Positions 1 through 8,917 are shown, counted from the first letter of the stretch. The stretch: 64,000 nt of DNA from Paenibacillus sp. FSL H8-0537 (GCF_038051995.1 NZ_CP150290.1:3586001-3650000); one strand, 5' to 3'. Notes: a model not told the origin generated them from the sequence alone. Translations and numbers: made by a program.

Positions 1-143
1 TCCTCTTCAAGTGGCTTGAAACTTCGCTCCCACTTTATAGGTATGCGGCAGTTTTGTCCAATATGCCCTTTAACCAACAGCAAGAATATGCTATAAGTGA
101 CTTTGAAATAGAATATTTATCCATTTTTACAGTTCTATCGTAA

Positions 144-431
144 AGCCGTCAGAGCGTAAGCGAGGTGTCCCATGCGGAAGGTTTTGTGGAGCAGCAGGTA
201 ACGGCGGTTAATGGGACGCGGGATTCATTCGAGCGGATTAGGCAATCCATCGACGGAATTGGCAGCCACATTCGAGCCGTCTCCGTCTCGACGGCGGAGC
301 TTGATGATAATGCCGGCAAAATTTCTGAGGTCATTGCAAGTGTTGCCGCCATGTCGCAGCAAAGCACGGCTTCGACAGAAGAAGTTGCTTCCTCGACGCA
401 GGAGCAGTTTGAGTTTATTTCGAATATTTAA
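144..431 (+). pseudogene. Methyl-accepting chemotaxis protein remnant (C-terminal piece)
   Basis: An open frame from just after a stop at 141-143 to the TAA at 429-431 encodes about 95 residues rich in heptads. Runs such as FVEQQVTAVNGTRDSFERI and AAMSQQSTASTEEVASSTQE are typical of the cytoplasmic signalling coiled coil of methyl-accepting chemotaxis proteins. The usual sensor, membrane segments and HAMP domain are absent, and there is no upstream gene to supply them. The GTG at 165 has no convincing ribosome binding site. I read it as the tail of a receptor gene truncated by deletion. It could also be the end of a gene interrupted by a rearrangement just to the left. Confidence 0.6.
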
Positions 432-464
432 CGAACATCGACCACCATAGATTTGCATAAAAAG

Positions 465-510
465 AAGCCTGAGGAGGCCGTCACCATCATGTGACAGCCT
501 TCTCAGGCTT
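465..510 (-). terminator. Intrinsic terminator of the c-di-GMP/TPP operon
   Basis: A long hairpin has outer arms AAGCCTGAG / CTCAGGCTT and an inner GTCAC / GTGAC stem. On the minus strand it is followed by CTTTTTATG, so it ends the transcript of the TPP enzyme gene. The plus side is also T-rich, so it may act in both directions. Confidence 0.8.
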
Positions 511-544
511 TATTATTATAATAGCAGGCTCCCTAGTTGAAGCT

Positions 545-2227
545 TTAATACGTCGCCCCTTGCAAAAACTTTACTCGTTCGCCCATTGGCGGAATTTCAT
601 TGCCATCCACGACAATTTCTACGACGATGGGTCCACTTACGCCTTCGGCAAACCACTGCTGAACATGCGCGGCTTGAAGCTGCTCCACAGACTCGACTTG
701 CATATGGCGAATGCCAAGCGACTGGGCGACTGCTGCAATGCTGACGCGCTGCTGCGAGAAATCGCTGAGACAGCGATCGTATTGCAGCATATGACCATGA
801 TAGACCATGCCCAGACGGGCGTTGTTAATGACAGCGAAAACGATTGGCAAGCCGTATTCCTTAGCTGTCATTACTTCAAGGCCATGCATGAAAAAGCAGC
901 CGTCGCCCGTGATGCAAAGGACTGGGCGCTCAGGCTCCGCGAGTTTCGCACCTAGCGAGCCCGCTATGCCTGAGCCCATACCGCCAAAATTAATATTAAT
1001 ATCAAATTGCTGCTGCTCACGAATGAGCAAATTTTGAATGGAATACGTCATGAACTCGCCAATATCGATGTAAAAGCGGGTTTGCTCTGGCGCGTTTGCC
1101 CCAAGCATACGAATCGCAGTACGTGTATTCCACGTCTCCATCTCCAAAGCATCGGCCGCCGCCTCTAAGCGGGCAAAATGCAGCTGCTCCAGCAGCTTTT
1201 TCCGCTCTGGGCTCAAGCCGATTCCTGCCTGCGCAAGCCCCGCGCTCAGTTGGCGCATTACAGGAGCAATTTCACCGTGCAGGGCGAAGTCCGCTTCGTA
1301 GCAGCGCCCAAGCTCCTGCTCATCATAATCGATATGAACGAGCTGCTTGCCCGCCGTCAGTCTCGTTTCCCAATTGCAGGTGGCAAGTTCGCCAAGGCTT
1401 GAGCCCAGTACCATAATAAGCTTATGGCCATCGCTGTTTAGAAATTCAATGGCTTTATCATTGCCGGACAGGCCATATACGCCGAGCGATTGGGGATGGT
1501 CTTCAGGGAAAGCTCCCTTTCCACGCGGGGTCGTGGCGACCATCCAGCCTGTCTGTTCCGCAAATGCGAGCACTTCAGCCTGGGCGCTTTTCGCTCCATG
1601 ACCGAGCAATAAGGCCCCGCGCTCGCCAGCTTGCAGCACCGCTTCCAATGTCGCATCCATGAGCGTTATGTCTGCCAGAGCCAGCTGCTCCTGTAGCGAC
1701 GGCACCTCAGGCAGCACCATATCCCCTATATCGGTCATCTGCAGGTCGATCGGTATTGAGAGATGTACCGGTCCTGGAACCCCGCTAATCGCCGTCCAAT
1801 ACGCCTCAGCAATAGCTCCCGGCAGCTCTTCAGCCTTCATTACCATGCGGCTGAGCTTCGTGACTGGCGCAAAAATCGGATCAGCTCCGAGCTCCTGTGC
1901 GCCTCCTTTGCCAAGCCTAGGCGACGGCACCGAGCCGGAGATAAAGATGACCGGCAGCTTCTCTTTCCATGCATTGGCTGCTGGTGTCACCAAATTAGTA
2001 GCGCCCGGACCGCTGGAGCCTACGCATACCGACGGCATGCCGGTGATGCGCGCATAAGCTGCCGCCATATAGCCGGAGCTCGTCTCATGCTTGGCTACTA
2101 CTGCCTGCAGCTCTGGCAAATCATATAAACAATCATAAAGGGCATTTATCGAACCAGCAGGAATGCCAAATATATGTTTAACCCCCTGCTGGATCAAAAA
2201 GCGCAGACCCGCTTCAATAGCACGCAT
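545..2227 (-). CDS. Thiamine pyrophosphate-dependent enzyme (acetolactate synthase-like large subunit)
   Basis: This 560-residue protein has the three-domain layout of the acetolactate synthase / pyruvate oxidase / benzoylformate decarboxylase superfamily. The N-terminal PYR domain carries the activating glutamate in AKHETSSGYMAAAYAR and the SSGPGATN loop. The central domain includes GKGAFPEDHP. The C-terminal PP domain has the TPP/Mg site, beginning ITGDGCFF and ending at the paired Asn of VINNARLGM. Substrate cannot be decided from sequence: the usual AHAS IGTDAFQE segment is replaced by QELGADPIFAPVTK, and no small regulatory subunit gene is adjacent. It is the last gene of a signalling operon. 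Its ATG shares one base with the stop of the upstream kinase (TAATG), which suggests translational coupling. A metabolic enzyme in this position is unusual. Confidence 0.85.
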   Translation of the reverse strand: MRAIEAGLRFLIQQGVKHIFGIPAGSINALYDCLYDLPELQAVVAKHETSSGYMAAAYARITGMPSVCVGSSGPGATNLVTPAANAWKEKLPVIFISGSVPSPRLGKGGAQELGADPIFAPVTKLSRMVMKAEELPGAIAEAYWTAISGVPGPVHLSIPIDLQMTDIGDMVLPEVPSLQEQLALADITLMDATLEAVLQAGERGALLLGHGAKSAQAEVLAFAEQTGWMVATTPRGKGAFPEDHPQSLGVYGLSGNDKAIEFLNSDGHKLIMVLGSSLGELATCNWETRLTAGKQLVHIDYDEQELGRCYEADFALHGEIAPVMRQLSAGLAQAGIGLSPERKKLLEQLHFARLEAAADALEMETWNTRTAIRMLGANAPEQTRFYIDIGEFMTYSIQNLLIREQQQFDININFGGMGSGIAGSLGAKLAEPERPVLCITGDGCFFMHGLEVMTAKEYGLPIVFAVINNARLGMVYHGHMLQYDRCLSDFSQQRVSIAAVAQSLGIRHMQVESVEQLQAAHVQQWFAEGVSGPIVVEIVVDGNEIPPMGERVKFLQGATY

Positions 2228-4029
2228 TATCTCTGCCCCCTTTTTGGCAGCATAAACGTGAATATAGAGCCTGCTCCTTCATTGCTATTAAACCAGATTT
2301 GACCGCCATGCAGCTCAATCAGCTGCTTGGAGATAGCAAGACCCAGCCCCGTACCATTAATTTGATTATTAACCTGATAAAATTTCGTGAAAATGTTTTT
2401 TTGCTTCTCAAGCGGTATGCCGATGCCATTGTCACAGACTTCCAGCTTTAAATGATCATCGTCGGAGGAAGCGCGAATCGTAATTTGTCCTTGCTGTGGC
2501 GTGAATTTCACCGAATTGGACAGTAAATTAAGCAATATTTGTAAAATTCGTTCCCGATCCACCTGAATAATCATATCGGCCGTCTCTTCGATTTCTATTT
2601 CCAAGTTGATTTTCTTCTTATTGACCAGCGACTGGACGATGCGTGCGGCCTCATGAATTAAATCATTGAAATCAACAACCTTATAGCAGAGCTCAAATTT
2701 CCCATTTTCCATCTTGGCAAAATCAAGCAGCTCATTTACCTGGTTCAATAAACGCTCAATGGACCTGCCCGCCGTATCGAGCAAATCATGTTGCGCATCG
2801 TTTAATTGGCCAAGCAGCCCTTTGCCCAATATATCGACGGTGCCCTTGATTGCAGTGATTGGCGTTCTCAGTTCATGGGACAGCGTTGCAATGAAATCAT
2901 TTTTGAGCTCATTTAAGTATTCCAGCTCCTTGACAAGCCCCTCCAGCTTGAAGTTCGCCTGCTGCAGCTCCATCGAGCGTTCACTTACTGCCTGATCCAA
3001 ATGCTCAGTATGCAGGGCATTAGACAAAGCCGTAGCAGTTACGTCGGCAATGGAATGGCAAAACTCTATTTTGCCTTCCTCGTACTCTGTAGGCTTATGA
3101 ATGGATGGAATCGCAATAATACCAAATACGCTGCCCTTGGCCACTAGCGGAATAGCGAGCAAGCTTTTAATTCCGAACATCTCACATGCTTTATGATTAG
3201 GACGCTCGTCCGCAAAAACGTCCGGAATGAAGATCGCCCGTTTGTGCATAATGACTTCGTAAAACAGCTTGTCATTGTCAATGCTCAGCTTGATCACATC
3301 GCGATGCTTCCCACGCCAGTCCTCTTCCTTCACATTCAGAGAAGAGAGATGGAAAGGCTCAACTGTCCGATCCTTCTCATTGAACAGATGAATGGCAACA
3401 TCATCCGAGCCGCTGGCACGCTGCATATAATAAAAGCAGGTTTTTAAAACTTCACGCACGGACAGCGACTTGGACAGCGACTTTGTTGCATCAAGCAGCA
3501 ATTGCTGCTTCTCCAGCAGCTCCTGCGACTGCTCGAACATTTGCAAATTGCGGATCGCCACACTGGCCATATTGACGAACGCTTCTGTTACGTCCATCTG
3601 CTCCTGTGTTAAATTCATTGGCTTGCCAAAGTCATGAACGAACACAAGCCCGAATATTTTATCATCGACAATAACCGGAATCCCCAGAATCGACTTGATG
3701 CTCAGCAGATTTTTTTTCGCATCGTCAATGCGATTGTCTTTGCTCGTATCAGGAATATAGCCAATTGTCCGATTTTGCATAATATCGTGTACGAAAGCAT
3801 CCTTCGATGGATCAATGATTAACTCGGTTATATCAACAGGCATTTTATTGCCTTTGTAGCCCTTGTACGTTCCATTTGGCTGCTTGAGAAAAAAGCCAAC
3901 TAGGTCGGCCTGGGTAAGTTCACTTGCTATTGCATCAACGAACACTTGCAAAATTTCAGACTGCTCATATTGCGAATTGATAATTTTGGTCATATGAAAC
4001 AGCTTCTTGAAGCTCTTTAATTCCATCAC
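2227..4029 (-). CDS. Soluble GAF-GAF sensor histidine kinase
   Basis: The 600-residue protein has no transmembrane segment and so is probably cytoplasmic. Two GAF-type domains (about residues 20-165 and 185-340) are followed by a short coiled coil. Next come a HisKA dimerisation domain with the phospho-acceptor histidine in DFIATLSHELRTPITAIKG and a C-terminal HATPase domain with N box LLSNSVKFTP, G1 DNGIGIP and G2 GTGLGLAI. All catalytic motifs are intact. It follows the REC-GGDEF gene by 24 nt and overlaps the TPP-enzyme start by one base, so the three are probably cotranscribed. The neighbouring REC-GGDEF protein is its most likely phosphorylation partner. The GAF ligand is unknown. Confidence 0.9.
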   Translation of the reverse strand: MMELKSFKKLFHMTKIINSQYEQSEILQVFVDAIASELTQADLVGFFLKQPNGTYKGYKGNKMPVDITELIIDPSKDAFVHDIMQNRTIGYIPDTSKDNRIDDAKKNLLSIKSILGIPVIVDDKIFGLVFVHDFGKPMNLTQEQMDVTEAFVNMASVAIRNLQMFEQSQELLEKQQLLLDATKSLSKSLSVREVLKTCFYYMQRASGSDDVAIHLFNEKDRTVEPFHLSSLNVKEEDWRGKHRDVIKLSIDNDKLFYEVIMHKRAIFIPDVFADERPNHKACEMFGIKSLLAIPLVAKGSVFGIIAIPSIHKPTEYEEGKIEFCHSIADVTATALSNALHTEHLDQAVSERSMELQQANFKLEGLVKELEYLNELKNDFIATLSHELRTPITAIKGTVDILGKGLLGQLNDAQHDLLDTAGRSIERLLNQVNELLDFAKMENGKFELCYKVVDFNDLIHEAARIVQSLVNKKKINLEIEIEETADMIIQVDRERILQILLNLLSNSVKFTPQQGQITIRASSDDDHLKLEVCDNGIGIPLEKQKNIFTKFYQVNNQINGTGLGLAISKQLIELHGGQIWFNSNEGAGSIFTFMLPKRGQR

Positions 4030-4053
4030 TTCACATCATCCATTCATCGTAGA

Positions 4054-4944
4054 TTAATTCACTGTTATTTGGTGCCTGCCGCCTCGTTTCGAGCCTAATA
4101 ATGCAGAGTCCGCTTGCGATATCATCTGATGAAGGGTGCTGGAGTCTAAGCTGTGAGACACTCCAATGCTAACGGAAACTTGAATCTGCTTTTGGGAAGG
4201 ATGGCCGACCTGCATTTGATCCACAGCGGCAATAATGGCTTCTGCCGCCATGAGCGCTGCCCCTCTATCCTGCAAAATAACGAGAAACTCGTCTCCCCCA
4301 TAACGGAAAGTCACATGCACATAAGGAGTCAGCACCTGGAAAAGGATGTTTCCAATGTCGCGAAGCGTCTGGTCGCCAATCATATGACCGAAAGTATCGT
4401 TAATCGTTTTAAAATTATCCATGTCAATCATAAGGACGGACTCATAATGCTTTTCTCCGTCTTTAATTTGCTGGGCTACGACTTCCAAATATGTACGGTT
4501 GTAAAGTCCCGTTAGCGCGTCCACATAAGCTAGCTCTGCAAGCTGCTCATTATCCTTTTTCAAGCTCGTCAGCTTCATTTTTTGCTGCAAGGCAATCGAC
4601 ACCTTCATCTCGAGCAAATCAAGATCATAAGGCTTGGTTAAATAATCAAATGCGCCAAGTTGAAGGCCTTCCAGCATCGCCTTCTTCTGCACATTGGCAG
4701 ACAGAAAAATGATCGGCACATCAAAATCATCTTTGTCCAGCCAGCGTTTATAAACCTCAAATCCCGACAAATCCGGCATCATAACATCCAGTAAAATCAA
4801 GTCCGGCGCAACAGCGTCAATCATTTCCACCGCCTGCCTGCCGTTCTCGGCTACATAAATATCATAATTCAGCGATGTCAAGAAAACACGGAGTATATGG
4901 ATGTTGTGAGGCTCATCGTCGACAATAAAAACTCTCTTGCGCAT
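4054..4944 (-). CDS. REC-GGDEF response regulator (diguanylate cyclase)
   Basis: An N-terminal receiver domain has VFIVDDE, the phospho-accepting Asp in LILLDVMMPD and the Lys of LTKPYD. It is joined by a coiled coil to a GGDEF domain with an intact RYGGDEF signature, so it should make c-di-GMP when phosphorylated. The residues just before GGDEF (YVHVTF) lack the RxxD product-inhibition site, so feedback inhibition through the usual I-site is not expected. I chose the ATG at 4944, preceded by GGGGACATAT; an upstream in-frame TTG at 4956 is possible. It lies between an HD-GYP gene 29 nt upstream and a histidine kinase gene 24 nt downstream. Confidence 0.92.
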   Translation of the reverse strand: MRKRVFIVDDEPHNIHILRVFLTSLNYDIYVAENGRQAVEMIDAVAPDLILLDVMMPDLSGFEVYKRWLDKDDFDVPIIFLSANVQKKAMLEGLQLGAFDYLTKPYDLDLLEMKVSIALQQKMKLTSLKKDNEQLAELAYVDALTGLYNRTYLEVVAQQIKDGEKHYESVLMIDMDNFKTINDTFGHMIGDQTLRDIGNILFQVLTPYVHVTFRYGGDEFLVILQDRGAALMAAEAIIAAVDQMQVGHPSQKQIQVSVSIGVSHSLDSSTLHQMISQADSALLGSKRGGRHQITVN

Positions 4945-4973
4945 ATATGTCCCCAACCTTCTTCACTATAAAA

Positions 4974-6026
4974 TCACTCATCCCAAACCAATCTGTCCAT
5001 AATCATATGATCATCAAGCATTTGCAAAAATGCTTTTACAAGCCGCCCGTCAAACTGCTTACCTCCGTTGATTTCCAGCTGCCTCCGAACCTCGAAGACA
5101 GGAAGGGAATGCCGGTATACTCTCGTAGAGGTCATAGCGTCGAAGGCGTCTGCCAGACTGACAATTCGCACGAGCAAAGGAATTTCATCCCCGCTGAGAC
5201 CGTCCGGATAGCCACTGCCGTCAATACGCTCATGATGCCAGCGTACGACAGGCAATATTTTCTGAACATCAGGCAAATCCTTGAGCAGCTCGTATCCGAT
5301 TGCAGGATGCTGTTTAATAACCGAAAATTCATCCTCCGTCAGTCGATCAGGCTTGAGCAGTATCGAGTCCGGTATGGCGATTTTTCCAATGTCATGCAGC
5401 AGTGCCGAAATTTTGAGCTGCTCCAGCTGCTCAGCATCAACCCCTACTTTGGCGCCCAGCAAAGAAGCGTAGAAGGCCACATTATAACAGTGATTAAGCG
5501 TAAAGCCATCCTTCATCCGCAAAGTGTTGACCAAATTCTCGTAGGATTGCTGCTTCAATACCTGCTTGCGAAAATAAATTTTCTCGATTAACTGTTCCAT
5601 TTGCATTGTAACCATCTGGCAGATATGAAGCTGCTCGTCTGTCAATTGAACCTCAGAACGGAAGCACAATAAAATCGCGCCATAGACAGAACGGTTTAGG
5701 TGAAAGGTATATAGCGATTGGAAAGTTGTCATGGACAGGAGTTTAATCGCAGGTTTGGCGCTGCTCATCTTTATACAGAGGCGCATGCCCGAGGACATGT
5801 CTGAAAATAAATCGGTGTCTATCGCCATTTGCTGCAGAAGCTTCAGATCCGTTTGATTGATTTTGAAAGAATATGGTATAAGCTCATTTCGCCCATTATC
5901 GTGCGGCAGCAACAAACAAATATGCTGGCAACCGATCAATGTCTCCAGGTATTGTCCTAACAACCCAATAGAATCCAAGATCGAATCAGAGTTAATCACA
6001 CTTTTGAAAAATACTGAATTTTGCAT
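4974..6026 (-). CDS. HD-GYP c-di-GMP phosphodiesterase with GAF-like sensor
   Basis: The 350-residue protein has an N-terminal GAF-like region (about 1-160) and a C-terminal HD-GYP domain. The metal-site HD is in ALLHDIGKIAIPD. The HHE motif is in VRWHHERIDGSGYPDGL, which also carries the GYP signature, and LADAFDAMTS follows. All conserved residues are present, so hydrolysis of c-di-GMP is expected. The start has a good ribosome binding site (GAGGTAAATGA before ATG). It is the first gene of the operon, paired with the diguanylate cyclase immediately downstream, so one transcript encodes both synthesis and breakdown of the second messenger. Confidence 0.92.
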   Translation of the reverse strand: MQNSVFFKSVINSDSILDSIGLLGQYLETLIGCQHICLLLPHDNGRNELIPYSFKINQTDLKLLQQMAIDTDLFSDMSSGMRLCIKMSSAKPAIKLLSMTTFQSLYTFHLNRSVYGAILLCFRSEVQLTDEQLHICQMVTMQMEQLIEKIYFRKQVLKQQSYENLVNTLRMKDGFTLNHCYNVAFYASLLGAKVGVDAEQLEQLKISALLHDIGKIAIPDSILLKPDRLTEDEFSVIKQHPAIGYELLKDLPDVQKILPVVRWHHERIDGSGYPDGLSGDEIPLLVRIVSLADAFDAMTSTRVYRHSLPVFEVRRQLEINGGKQFDGRLVKAFLQMLDDHMIMDRLVWDE

Positions 6027-6329
6027 TCATTTACCTCGGATTCTTATTCGTCATGTCTCAAATACTGGTTAAGTAAGTTTCCACACGATTTGGCGAAATC
6101 CTCTTCTTTTGGATAAATTTCCAAAAAATACTTATTGATTATTCGTGGGGAGCCGGATGAATCATAGAAATACCATAGCATATCTAGGTTTAATCGTACT
6201 AGTGCTTAAGACACCGTTTTTCAAAAAAATTTTACCGAAAGTCCACGCAGCATAAAAAAAAGTCTGGCTCCCCAATTACGGGTCTCCAGACTGCCTAAAC
6301 CATTGAGACATCTGTCACATATACGTCTG
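6027..6329. other. AT-rich intergenic region upstream of the c-di-GMP operon
   Basis: No gene is seen. The left part must hold the promoter of the operon transcribed leftwards from 6026. I could not pick convincing -35/-10 boxes, and saw no c-di-GMP riboswitch. The right part holds the terminator at 6261-6292. Confidence 0.5.
6261..6292 (-). terminator. Terminator of the DUF3817 gene
   Basis: AGTCTGG and CCAGACT arms form a hairpin. On the minus strand it is followed directly by a run of eight T. Confidence 0.75.
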
Positions 6330-6623
6330 TTAACGAAGCTTGCGATCCAGTAAAAATGGGCCAAAGGGTACAAAAGCAGCAAGGACTGCCAAAAAAGAAT
6401 GAAAGAAGGATAATTGCTTGACGAAAAACGCGTTGGCTATGCCAATTAGATAGATGACAAACAGCCAGCCATGCAGCATCCCTGTAATCGCAACCGCCTC
6501 GTCAATGCCAGCGCCGTACTTTAGCGGCATGGCAATAAAGAGCAGCACTAAAAACGAAATCCCTTCCGTTATGCCGAACAGGCGCAGTCGGCCGATCGCT
6601 GTTTTCATCGTATGGGTTGACAT
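6330..6623 (-). CDS. DUF3817 small membrane protein
   Basis: This 97-residue protein has about three hydrophobic helices. It matches the DUF3817 pattern: RLFGITEGISFLVLLFIAMPLKY, then a GMLHGWLF segment and a C-terminal FVPFGPFLLDRKL. The family is widespread in Firmicutes and Actinobacteria as an integral membrane protein of unknown function. The start has a strong site (CCAGGAGGTAACACAG before ATG). It stands alone, with its own terminator. Confidence 0.85.
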   Translation of the reverse strand: MSTHTMKTAIGRLRLFGITEGISFLVLLFIAMPLKYGAGIDEAVAITGMLHGWLFVIYLIGIANAFFVKQLSFFHSFLAVLAAFVPFGPFLLDRKLR

Positions 6624-6719
6624 CTGTGTTACCTCCTGGCGAAATGATCTTCAAACACATCCTAATCATACCAGCATGGCGGGCAAAATACGCATTCATA
6701 CTTTGAACAAGTTGTGAAT

Positions 6720-7397
6720 CTACTCCCTGTGTTCCTCGCGCAAAGGCTTCACATCAAGCGGAATCGGCTGCTTGCCGGTATCGATGAAATAAGCCTGAAA
6801 GGAGCCCGAATAGCGAAAAATCGTACCGAGCAGCGGATTGTTCACCTGAACCGAGATCCGGTATTTATCCAGAGCCTCATCATACCATTCCGTCACATCG
6901 GCTTCGCCCGTCAACATTCTAGGAAAGCGGAATTGCAAGAAGCGCTCATAGAAGCGCTGCTGGCCAGAACGGATGCGAATGCCTCCACCCGGTACGGCAG
7001 AAATATCAAGGTCTACAGCCAGATGCTGCTTTGTTCCAAGGTAATCGACAATTTTTTCATGTTTTCGACTATAAATCATCGTAGCGTCGAATCTTCGTAT
7101 TTTTTGCGGAAATTTGAAGGTTCTGATCCATGTTACCGTTTCCCGGCCGAATTGGTCTGCATAGGCATAATTCCCAATCGTAAACGGAATTTGGCTGCCA
7201 CCCTGCGGGAACATGATATGGCGCGAGCTGCCGATGTAAAGCGGGATGGCAACCCGCTTGCTGTACCAAATTTCTTCCATGACGCCTTCTCCAATCGAAG
7301 CCATGCCATCCGTACTGCTGAAGCCAAACCGTTCTTGAATGCGCGGATGCAGCCTAGCAAAGTCAGCACCTAACACCTTCTCATAAATCGAAGCCAT
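6720..7397 (-). CDS. DUF4166 protein
   Basis: The 225-residue protein reads as a DUF4166 domain over its length: YEKVLGADFARLHPRIQERFG at the N terminus, then a beta-rich barrel. No membrane segment or signal peptide is seen. It is the last gene of a three-gene operon (DCC protein, SRPBCC-DoxX protein, DUF4166), 22 nt after the preceding gene. In other Firmicutes DUF4166 often sits beside DoxX-like genes. Function is unknown. Confidence 0.8.
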   Translation of the reverse strand: MASIYEKVLGADFARLHPRIQERFGFSSTDGMASIGEGVMEEIWYSKRVAIPLYIGSSRHIMFPQGGSQIPFTIGNYAYADQFGRETVTWIRTFKFPQKIRRFDATMIYSRKHEKIVDYLGTKQHLAVDLDISAVPGGGIRIRSGQQRFYERFLQFRFPRMLTGEADVTEWYDEALDKYRISVQVNNPLLGTIFRYSGSFQAYFIDTGKQPIPLDVKPLREEHRE

Positions 7398-7419
7398 CGT
7401 AACGGTCCCCTCTCTGTTA

Positions 7420-8352
7420 TTAAGCTTTCACCTTAGGTTTACGTAAGCCGCGTGACGCATCAGGCAGCCCATTGAAGGTCCGCCATGCCGCAAAGCACAG
7501 GCCAATCATCGGGAGCGTTATCGTGGCTGGATTATAGGAAGCTTGCAACAGCTCCGGGCTGTTTGCCAGAGCTATCGTTGGCAACAGCAGAAGCATTGTC
7601 AGCTGCAAGCAATAAATCATTGAAAAACGATGAAACACAACCCAAATAATCGCCAGCGCTACTTCACCGAGCCCGAGAAATACGAGAGCCTGCTCCTCCC
7701 AGCCTGAAAATAGCCCCGAGGCTTGCAGCTGCGCAAGCTCTCCTGTCTCCGGGTAGAGCAGCTTGGGCACGATGCCCTGATAAAGCCATAGTACAGCAAG
7801 CAGCGCCAGGCTCACATAATGAATGAGTGCACGCTGAATCGTTGCCGCAGGCGGAATATGCTGCTCCAGCCATATTTTGAGCACATCAAAGCTCCAAGCG
7901 GTTGCCCACCCGAATAGCGGGCGAAATAGAAGGCGATCGAAGGCTTTTCCGGCAGCGCCAAAGCGTGTTTTATAATCATAGCGGGTGAGAAAAATAACGT
8001 CCTCTCCGCGCTCGGTATACTGCCAGTAGCCTCTCCCCTTGCTGATCAGCGACAGCTTTTGCTCCGAGCTGAAGGAGAGGGTGGACAGGCGGGATTGCCT
8101 TTCTTCCTTTTCCAGCCATCCTGCACGAGTCGCCCCTGTGCCCGCTATTGCAAGTCCGAAACCGATGCGTGTTTGGTAATGAAACCTCTGAATTTCCTCT
8201 TCCGAGCGGCGGGGCAAATATTCAATGGCTGTAAAGCGCATATCCCACTGTACATGCTTGCTTGGAATTTGTGTGTAATTCCAGAGCGTATCCAAATCCG
8301 TACGGATCGTCGTTTCGACATAAATCGACCTATCTCTTCGCTTATTTGACAT
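7420..8352 (-). CDS. SRPBCC-DoxX-like fusion protein
   Basis: The 310 residues fall into two parts. Residues 1-170 resemble an SRPBCC / START-like ligand-binding fold (ETTIRTDLDTLWNYTQIPSKHVQWD). The C-terminal part (about 180-300) has four hydrophobic helices of the DoxX-like family. Its start overlaps the end of the DCC gene by 11 nt, so the two are coupled. The layout suggests a soluble domain tethered to a small membrane module, perhaps involved in quinone, thiol or lipid chemistry. That role is inference. Confidence 0.75.
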   Translation of the reverse strand: MSNKRRDRSIYVETTIRTDLDTLWNYTQIPSKHVQWDMRFTAIEYLPRRSEEEIQRFHYQTRIGFGLAIAGTGATRAGWLEKEERQSRLSTLSFSSEQKLSLISKGRGYWQYTERGEDVIFLTRYDYKTRFGAAGKAFDRLLFRPLFGWATAWSFDVLKIWLEQHIPPAATIQRALIHYVSLALLAVLWLYQGIVPKLLYPETGELAQLQASGLFSGWEEQALVFLGLGEVALAIIWVVFHRFSMIYCLQLTMLLLLPTIALANSPELLQASYNPATITLPMIGLCFAAWRTFNGLPDASRGLRKPKVKA

Positions 8353-8794
8353 AGGAAGCCGCCTCCTCTCTTTCTTCTATTAAAAGGCTTTGCTGATTAG
8401 CGTTTGGAAGCAAGCAAAGCTTCACCTGTCCAAACCAGCCATAACGCTTAGCGGCAATCCAATCGTAAACAACGTTTCTCAGTAAAGCAGGAACAACCAT
8501 TAGAACATAGAATAGCGGCCAAAGCCCCTTTAATTGCCTAAGGACGCGCAGTGCTGCTTCCGATTTTGTGTAGCAGCGGCCCTCCTCGATCATAATAAAG
8601 GTGTCCAAGTCGCCCGAAGGCAGCAAATAAGCTTCCAGCACATATTGCCCTGCAGGCGATTGCAGGGCAGCAAAGCGAAAGTAGGCTGCCTGATCACGCG
8701 CAATAACGAATTGCGAGATTTTACTGCACAGCTGGCATTGTCCATCAACGAGCAGCAGCGCTCGTCCCGGTCGTTTTTTTCTAGGTGCTTGCAT
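8342..8794 (-). CDS. DCC-family thiol-disulfide oxidoreductase-like protein (DUF393)
   Basis: The 150-residue protein has the family signature near the N terminus, LLVDGQCQLCSKISQF, where the CxxC-type cysteines follow DG. Later segments include FAALQSPAG and ALRVLRQLKGLWPLFYVLMVVP, typical of DUF393. The start is well supported (GGAGGGGCATC before ATG). It heads the operon with the SRPBCC-DoxX and DUF4166 genes. DCC proteins are predicted redox proteins; a substrate is not known here. Confidence 0.88.
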   Translation of the reverse strand: MQAPRKKRPGRALLLVDGQCQLCSKISQFVIARDQAAYFRFAALQSPAGQYVLEAYLLPSGDLDTFIMIEEGRCYTKSEAALRVLRQLKGLWPLFYVLMVVPALLRNVVYDWIAAKRYGWFGQVKLCLLPNANQQSLLIEEREEAASYVK

Positions 8795-8877
8795 GATGCC
8801 CCTCCGTTCTTTCCTTCATTGTAGTAGGAAAAGCAGCATTTGATCAGTGCTAACTTTTGTAGTGGGCACACGAAAAA

Positions 8878-8900
8878 GGGTACTACAAATCGTAGTACCC
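8878..8900 (-). terminator. Terminator of the NarL-type response regulator gene
   Basis: A perfect 9-bp stem (GGGTACTAC / GTAGTACCC, loop of 5) is followed on the minus strand by TTTTTCG. Confidence 0.85.
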
Positions 8901-8917
8901 TCCCCTTGCTTATACGA

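Noticed and set aside
491..955. A 154-codon plus-strand frame opposite the TPP enzyme gene
   Set aside because: It lies wholly antisense to a gene with clear family motifs and has no ribosome binding site or recognisable domain.
6027..6260. c-di-GMP riboswitch or sigma-D promoter before the signalling operon
   Set aside because: No sequence fits the riboswitch core or a TAAA-N15-GCCGATAT type promoter.
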